DNA of 64,000 bases, from the NCBI RefSeq assembly GCF_030246845.1, contig NZ_CP126889.1, positions 1,736,001-1,800,000 on the forward strand, in the 5' to 3' direction. Origin of the DNA: Enhydrobacter sp. (GTDB lineage: Bacteria; Pseudomonadota; Alphaproteobacteria; Reyranellales; Reyranellaceae). The notes below the pieces were generated by a model. It saw nothing but the letters and a program-made list of their open reading frames with translations, made no database searches and was not told where the DNA came from. This document shows positions 58,805 to 64,000 of the stretch, one piece after another. The position numbers and the translations under genes were made by a program. Position 1 is the stretch's first letter. Every line of letters starts with the position of its first letter.

Positions 58805-61800
58805 GCACGGGCCTCGAGCCCGCCCATGGTGCGCGCCAGCCGGCTGTACGGATCGCGGTCACGGCGACGGAAGCGGTCGAGATAGAGATAGATCACCGGG
58901 GTCGTGTAGAGCGTCAGGACTTGGCTGACCAGCAGGCCGCCGATGATGGAGAGGCCGAGCGGCCGGCGCAGCTCGGCGCCGTCGCCGAAATTGAGCGCCA
59001 GCGGCAGGGCGCCCAGCATCGCCGCCATCGTGGTCATCAGGATGGGGCGCAGGCGCAGCAGGCAGGCCTGGAAGATCGCGTCGCGGGCCTCGAGATTCTG
59101 GTGGCGCTCCCGGTCGAGCGCGACGTCGATCATCATGATGGCATTCTTCTTGACGATCCCGATCAGCAGCAGGACGCCGATCATGGCGATGATGCTGAGC
59201 TCGACCTTGAAGAGCTGGAGCGCCAGCAGGGCGCCAAGGCCGGCCGGCGGCAGGGTCGAGAGGATGGTCAGCGGATGGATGTAGCTCTCGTAGAGGATGC
59301 CCAGCACGATGTAGATCGCGGCGAGCGCCGCCAGGATCACGATGACCTGGGTGTCGAGCGACTGCTGGAAGGCGCGGGCGGTGCCCTGGAACGAGCCGTG
59401 GATCGTGGCCGGCACGCCGATCTCGCGCATGGTCGCGTTCACGTAGGCGACGGCGTCGCTCAGCGTCTTGTCCGGCGCTAGGTTGAACGAGATGGTGGTG
59501 GCCACGAACAGGCCCTGATGGTTGACGCCAAGAGGCGTCGTGCCGAAATCGTGATTGGTGACGGCCGACAGCGGGATCATGGTCTCGGGCGACGTGCTGA
59601 CCGCCGCCCCGGTCGAGGCCGTGCCGCGGCCGCTGACCGCGATCTGGTTGGTGAGCTGGTTGCGCACCGCCTGGCTGGGATCGAGGGCGGTGGCAGCAGT
59701 CGTCAACTGGGTCACCGATCCGGTGTTGCCGGACGTCGTCGTCAAGGTCGGCAGGACCGAGACGATGGCCTGGGTCGCCTGTGCGCCGCTGATCGCGCCG
59801 CCGGAGGTGCTCACATAGATCTGGTCGAGCGTCCGGGGGTTCTGCCAGTACTGCGGCGCCACCTCCATCACGACATGGTACTGGTTGAGCGGATTGTAGA
59901 TGGTGGAGACCTGGCGCTGGCCGAACGCATCGTAGAGCGTGGCCGAGATCGACCGGGTGCTGACGCCGAGCCGGCTCGCCGCGTCGCGATCGATCGTGAC
60001 GTCGACCTGCAGGCCATGCTGCTGCTGATCGGAATCGATGTCGGTGATGACGGAGCTGTCGCGCTGCAGCGCCGTCACGAGCCTGGGGCCCCAGGCGTAA
60101 AGCTCGGCGAGCGAATCGGACTGCAGCGTGAACTGGTACTGCGAGTTGCTCTGGCGGCCGCCGACCCGGATGTCCTGCACCGCCCGCATGAACAGGCTGG
60201 CGCCGGGAACCTGGGCGAGACGCACCCTGAGGCGCGCGATCACCTGGTCGGCCGAGGCGTCGCGCTCGGACAGCGGCTTGAGCTGGGCGAACAGGAATCC
60301 GGAGTTGGTCTGGAAGCCGCCCGTGAAGCCGACCACGTTCTGGACGGCCGGATCGGCGCGCACGATGGCCATGAACTGACGGAACTTGCGACGCATCGAC
60401 TGGAACGAGATGCTCTGGTCGGCGCGCATGCCGCCGATGATGCGGCCCGTGTCCTGCTGCGGGAAGAAGCCCTTCGGCACCTCGATATAGAGAAAGATGT
60501 TGAGGAGCACGGTGCCGATGAAGACGAGGATCGTCGCCCGGGGATGGCGCAGGACCACGGCGAGCGTGCGGCCGTAGAAGGCCTGGACGGCGGCGAAGAT
60601 GCGCTCGCCGGTGCGGGCGAACCAGCCTGGCCGCGCCTCGGTCTCGGCGCGCGGTGGCCGCAGCACATAGGCGCACATCATGGGCGTGGTGGTGAGCGAC
60701 ACCACCATCGAGATCATGATGGCGATGGTGAGCGTCACGGCGAACTCGCGGAACAGGCGGCCGACGATGCCGCCCATCAGCAGGATCGGGATGAACACCG
60801 CGACCAGCGACAGGCTCATCGAGATCACGGTGAAGCCCACCTCGCGCGCGCCCAGCAGCGCCGCCTGCCGGCGCGGCATGCCGTTCTCGACATGGCGGGA
60901 TATGTTCTCGAGCACGATGATCGCGTCGTCGACGACGAATCCCGCCGAGATGGTGAGCGCCATCAGCGACAGATTGTTGAGGCTGAAGCCCATCAGGTAC
61001 ATGACGCCGAACGTGCCGACCAGCGACACCGGCACGGCGACCGACGGCACGAGCCCGGCCCGCACCGAGCGCAGGAAGGCGAAGGTCACCAGCACCACGA
61101 GGATGACGCTGAGCGTCAGCGCGCGCTCGACCTCCTTGAGCGACGCGCGGATGGTGATGGTGCGGTCGCTGGCCAGCAGCACGTCGATCTCGGGCGGCAG
61201 CGCGGCCTGCAGCTCGGGCAGCACCGCCTTCACCTCGTCGACGGTCTGGATGATGTTGGCGTTGGGCTGAAGGTAGACGATCACCAGCACCGACCGGCGG
61301 CCGTTCGCCTGCCCCTCGTTGCGCACGTCCTCGACCGAGTCCACGACCTCGGCCACGTCCTTCAGCCGCACCGGTGCACTGTTGCGCCAGGCGATGACGA
61401 GGTTGCGGTAGTCGTCGGCCACCCGCGACTGGTCGTTGGTGTAGATCTGGTAGCGCCGGTCGCCGACCTCGATCGCGCCCTTCGGCGCGTTGGCGTTGGC
61501 CGCGGCGAGGCCGGCACGCACGCTCTCGAGGCCGATCCGGTACTTCGCCAGCGCATCGGGATTGAGCTCGACCCGCACCGCGGGCAGCGAGCTGCCGCCC
61601 AGCGTCACCTGCCCCACCCCGGTGACCTGGCTCAGCCGCTGCTGCAGGACGTTCGACGCCGCATCATAGAGCTCGCCCTGCGACATCGTCTCCGAGGTCA
61701 GCGCCAGGATCACCGCCGGCGCGTCCGCCGGGTTGATCTTGCGGTAGATCGGATTGGAGCGAAGGCTGGTCGGCATGTCCGCGCGCGCGGCGTTGATGGC

Positions 61801-62130
61801 AGCCTGCACATCGCGCGCCGCCCCGTCGATCTCGCGCGACAGATCGAACTGCAGCACGATGCGGGCGTTGCCGACGGTGCTGGTCGAGGTGATCTCGGTC
61901 ACGCCGGCGATCGCTCCCAGCCGCCTCTCGAGCGGCGTCGTCACGCTGGTCGCGACCGTGTCCGGCGACGCACCGGGCAGCGAGGCCTGCACCAGGATGG
62001 TCGGGAAGTCGACCTTGGGCAGCGGCGATACCGGCAGGGCGATGAAGCCCATGAGGCCGGCCAGCAGGATGCCGGCCGTGAGCAGCGTGGTCGCGACCGG
62101 CCGGGCGATGAAGACGGCCGAGAAGCTCAC
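58801..62130 (-). CDS. mdtC: RND multidrug efflux permease (MdtC/MuxC-like)
   Basis: This 1109-residue inner membrane proton/drug antiporter has 12 helices and two large periplasmic loops. The proton-relay aspartates lie in [39 protein letters not shown] at the N-terminus and [28 protein letters not shown] in the second half are typical of the MdtBC branch. It is paired with a second, different RND permease read just before it, indicating a heteromeric MdtBC-type pump. Start and stop overlaps link all three genes. Confidence 0.92.
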   Translation of the reverse strand: MSFSAVFIARPVATTLLTAGILLAGLMGFIALPVSPLPKVDFPTILVQASLPGASPDTVATSVTTPLERRLGAIAGVTEITSTSTVGNARIVLQFDLSREIDGAARDVQAAINAARADMPTSLRSNPIYRKINPADAPAVILALTSETMSQGELYDAASNVLQQRLSQVTGVGQVTLGGSSLPAVRVELNPDALAKYRIGLESVRAGLAAANANAPKGAIEVGDRRYQIYTNDQSRVADDYRNLVIAWRNSAPVRLKDVAEVVDSVEDVRNEGQANGRRSVLVIVYLQPNANIIQTVDEVKAVLPELQAALPPEIDVLLASDRTITIRASLKEVERALTLSVILVVLVTFAFLRSVRAGLVPSVAVPVSLVGTFGVMYLMGFSLNNLSLMALTISAGFVVDDAIIVLENISRHVENGMPRRQAALLGAREVGFTVISMSLSLVAVFIPILLMGGIVGRLFREFAVTLTIAIMISMVVSLTTTPMMCAYVLRPPRAETEARPGWFARTGERIFAAVQAFYGRTLAVVLRHPRATILVFIGTVLLNIFLYIEVPKGFFPQQDTGRIIGGMRADQSISFQSMRRKFRQFMAIVRADPAVQNVVGFTGGFQTNSGFLFAQLKPLSERDASADQVIARLRVRLAQVPGASLFMRAVQDIRVGGRQSNSQYQFTLQSDSLAELYAWGPRLVTALQRDSSVITDIDSDQQQHGLQVDVTIDRDAASRLGVSTRSISATLYDAFGQRQVSTIYNPLNQYHVVMEVAPQYWQNPRTLDQIYVSTSGGAISGAQATQAIVSVLPTLTTTSGNTGSVTQLTTAATALDPSQAVRNQLTNQIAVSGRGTASTGAAVSTSPETMIPLSAVTNHDFGTTPLGVNHQGLFVATTISFNLAPDKTLSDAVAYVNATMREIGVPATIHGSFQGTARAFQQSLDTQVIVILAALAAIYIVLGILYESYIHPLTILSTLPPAGLGALLALQLFKVELSIIAMIGVLLLIGIVKKNAIMMIDVALDRERHQNLEARDAIFQACLLRLRPILMTTMAAMLGALPLALNFGDGAELRRPLGLSIIGGLLVSQVLTLYTTPVIYLYLDRFRRRDRDPYSRLARTMGGLEARA

Positions 62131-64000
62131 GGCTGGAAGCCCTCCGGCAGCTCGGTGGGCGTCGGTCCCTGCCCGTCCGCCAGCGGATGGGCCGGCGTGT
62201 CGAGCGGCAGGCCGCGCAGGCGCCGGGCAATGCGGTCGAAGGCAAGGTAGATCACCGGCGTCGTGAAGAGCGTCAGCAACTGGCTCACGATCAGGCCGCC
62301 GACGATGGTGAGGCCGAGCGGATGACGCAGCTCCGAGCCGGTGCCGGTGCCGAGCATCAGCGGCAGCGCGCCGACCAGGGCGGCAATGGTGGTCATCAGG
62401 ATGGGCCGGAAGCGCAGCAGGCAGGCCTGATGGATCGCCTCGAGCGGCGCCTTGCCCTCGTTGCGCTCGGCATCCAGGGCGAAGTCGATCATCATGATCG
62501 CGTTCTTCTTGACGATGCCGATCAGCAGCACGATGCCGATGATGGCCACGACGCTGAGATCGTCGCCGGCGATCATCAGGGCCAGCAGCGCGCCGATGCC
62601 GGCCGACGGCAGCGTCGACAGAATCGTGACCGGATGGATGTAGCTCTCGTAGAGCACGCCCAGCACGATGTAGACCGTGACGATGGCGGCCAGGATCAGC
62701 ATGAGCTGGCTCCTGAGCGCCTTCTGGAAGGCGAGCGCCGCGCCCTGGAAGTGCGTCGAGATGGAGCGCGGCATGCCGATCTCCCTCTGCGCCGCCGTGA
62801 CGGCGTCGACCGCGGCGCCGAGCGACGCGCCGGGCGCGAGGTTGAAGGAGATCGTGGTCGCGGGGAACTGGCTCAGCCGGTCGAGCCTGAGCGGCGCCGT
62901 CTGCTCCTCGAAGGTCGCGATTGCCGACAGCGGCACCTGCTTGCCCGAGGTCGAGCCGGGAAGATAGAGCTTGTTCAGCGCATCGAGCGAGCGCGCCATC
63001 GACGGCTCGAGCTCGTAGATCACGCGGTACTGGTTGGACTGCGTGTAGACGGTCGAGACGATGCGCTGGCCGAACGCGTCATAGAGCAGGTTGTCGACCG
63101 TGGCGGCGGTGATGCCGAAGCGCGCCGCCGCGTCGCGGTCGATCTTGATGAACATGGCGAGCCCCTGGTTCTGCAGCTCGCTGGTCACGTCGACGAGCTC
63201 GGGAATCTGCGCCATGCGCTGCACCAGCCGCGGGACCCAGGTGTCGAAGTCCTTGGGGTTGGGGCTTTCCAGCACGAACTGGTACTGGGTGCGGCTCACC
63301 GTCGAATCGATCGTGAGGTCCTGCGACGGCTGCATGTAGATCTGGATGCCCTGGACCGACGCGGTCTCGCGCACGATGCGGCGGATGATCTGGCTCGCGG
63401 TCAGGGAGCGCGCGTCGCGCGGCTTGAGGTTGATCAGCATGCGCCCCGAGTTGAGCGTGGGGTTGCTGCCGTCGACGCCGACGAAGGAGCTGAGGCTCTC
63501 GACGTCGGGGTCCTTCAGGATGGCCTCGGCCAGCGCCTGCTGACGCTCGCGCATGGCGTCGAAGGAGACGGTTTGCGGTGCCTCGGTGACGGCCTGGATC
63601 AGGCCATTGTCCTGGACGGGGAAGAAGCCCTTGGGAATGGCGACATAGAGCGCCGCCGTCAGCACGACGGTCGCCACGGCCACGAGGAGGGTGAGCGTTT
63701 GATGGCGGAAGACGACGACGAGGCCGCGGTCGTAGAGATCGATCAGCCGGCCGAACCAGCGGGCTCCCAGCGCCTGCGCCTCCGGATGGGCGGAGACCGC
63801 CGCCGGCTGCTGTCCCGCCGCGGACCGGCGCTGGCCGACATCGCGCCGGCGCAGGAGTTGGGCGCACATCATCGGCACCAGGGTCAGCGATACCACGGCC
63901 GAGATCAGGATGGTGACGGCCAGCGTGATCGCGAACTCGCTGAACAGCCGCCCCACCACGTCGCCCATGAACAGCAGCGGGATCAGCACGGCGATCAGCG
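62127..64000 (-). CDS. mdtB: RND multidrug efflux permease (MdtB/MuxB-like), 5' truncated by window
   Basis: Only the C-terminal 620-odd residues are visible; the N-terminal part, including the first proton-relay region, lies beyond the right edge. The segments seen include the helix region [31 protein letters not shown], the second porter domain and [29 protein letters not shown]. It overlaps the next permease start by 4 bp. The membrane fusion protein should be encoded further right. Confidence 0.88.
   Translation of the reverse strand, partial: LIAVLIPLLFMGDVVGRLFSEFAITLAVTILISAVVSLTLVPMMCAQLLRRRDVGQRRSAAGQQPAAVSAHPEAQALGARWFGRLIDLYDRGLVVVFRHQTLTLLVAVATVVLTAALYVAIPKGFFPVQDNGLIQAVTEAPQTVSFDAMRERQQALAEAILKDPDVESLSSFVGVDGSNPTLNSGRMLINLKPRDARSLTASQIIRRIVRETASVQGIQIYMQPSQDLTIDSTVSRTQYQFVLESPNPKDFDTWVPRLVQRMAQIPELVDVTSELQNQGLAMFIKIDRDAAARFGITAATVDNLLYDAFGQRIVSTVYTQSNQYRVIYELEPSMARSLDALNKLYLPGSTSGKQVPLSAIATFEEQTAPLRLDRLSQFPATTISFNLAPGASLGAAVDAVTAAQREIGMPRSISTHFQGAALAFQKALRSQLMLILAAIVTVYIVLGVLYESYIHPVTILSTLPSAGIGALLALMIAGDDLSVVAIIGIVLLIGIVKKNAIMMIDFALDAERNEGKAPLEAIHQACLLRFRPILMTTIAALVGALPLMLGTGTGSELRHPLGLTIVGGLIVSQLLTLFTTPVIYLAFDRIARRLRGLPLDTPAHPLADGQGPTPTELPEGFQP

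Noticed and set aside
59518..62250. A plus-strand open frame of about 900 codons opposite the RND permease gene
   Set aside because: It is a shadow of a GC-rich membrane protein gene, with no motif and Arg/Asp/His-rich composition.

Overview
This 64 kb window is GC-rich (roughly two-thirds G+C by eye), densely coding chromosome of an alphaproteobacterium. The evidence is the gene content and pairings: Hsp20 followed by a DUF1150 protein, ptsN beside rpoN, UPF0434 overlapping DUF971, a short RNase D-like protein, a NAD-dependent FdsGBAD formate dehydrogenase and an NDUFA9-like dehydrogenase. A Rhodospirillales or Hyphomicrobiales relative is plausible, but no rRNA is present and the genus cannot be fixed. 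I see no phage, transposase, CRISPR array or replication origin. The region reads as core chromosome with small accessory insertions.

Layout. 0-4.2 kb: a partial YCII-like gene, a 2-hydroxyacid dehydrogenase divergent from a TfdA-like dioxygenase, a DUF1186/SEC-C protein and panC. 4.2-11.2 kb: tRNA-Gly(GCC), an orphan rfbA, a prolyl-tRNA editing protein, an orphan metal-binding ABC lipocalin-free periplasmic protein with a palindromic operator touching its start codon, a tight minus-strand operon (RidA, small membrane protein, membrane-FHA protein, YggT, DUF167, folD), tRNA-Ala(CGC) and two uncharacterised genes. 11.3-17.9 kb: a ferritin-like diiron oxygenase divergent from a flavin/2Fe-2S reductase, then DUF962, a thioredoxin-TPR protein, a Lon-N protein, UPF0434, DUF971 and a flavin monooxygenase. 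18-29.4 kb: murJ with a long hairpin over its start codon, aspartoacylase-like, MBL-fold and phosphoesterase genes, trpS, heparinase-like protein, Hsp20-DUF1150, ptsN, rpoN, RNase D and tRNA-Leu(CAG).

29.5-40.9 kb: an NDUFA9-like gene, then glutamate synthase with gltD first and gltB last, separated by a glutathione transferase and a 4-oxalocrotonate-type tautomerase; next come a DMT transporter, a 3-oxoacid CoA-transferase pair and a SYLF lipid-binding protein. 40.9-44.9 kb: late cobalamin genes (cobU, a methyltransferase, a CobC-like phosphatase and cobS, divergent from cobT). 45-55.4 kb: a carboxymuconolactone decarboxylase-like gene, an aldo/keto reductase, and a formate locus read on the minus strand: LysR regulator, fdsG, fdsB, fdsA, fdsD, an oxalate/formate-type MFS transporter broken by a frameshift, and its 41-residue partner protein. 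dinB lies upstream of the LysR gene. 55.5-64 kb: an AtuA/DUF1446-DUF4387 pair and a tripartite RND efflux operon cut by the right edge.

The most notable signals are a dispersed palindromic repeat (core GTGTCATCCCGAGCG) at six intergenic places, four of them convergent gene junctions; the hairpin burying the murJ start codon; the split glutamate synthase operon; the frameshifted formate transporter; the diiron oxygenase/reductase pair; and duplicated small membrane proteins, one fused to an FHA domain.
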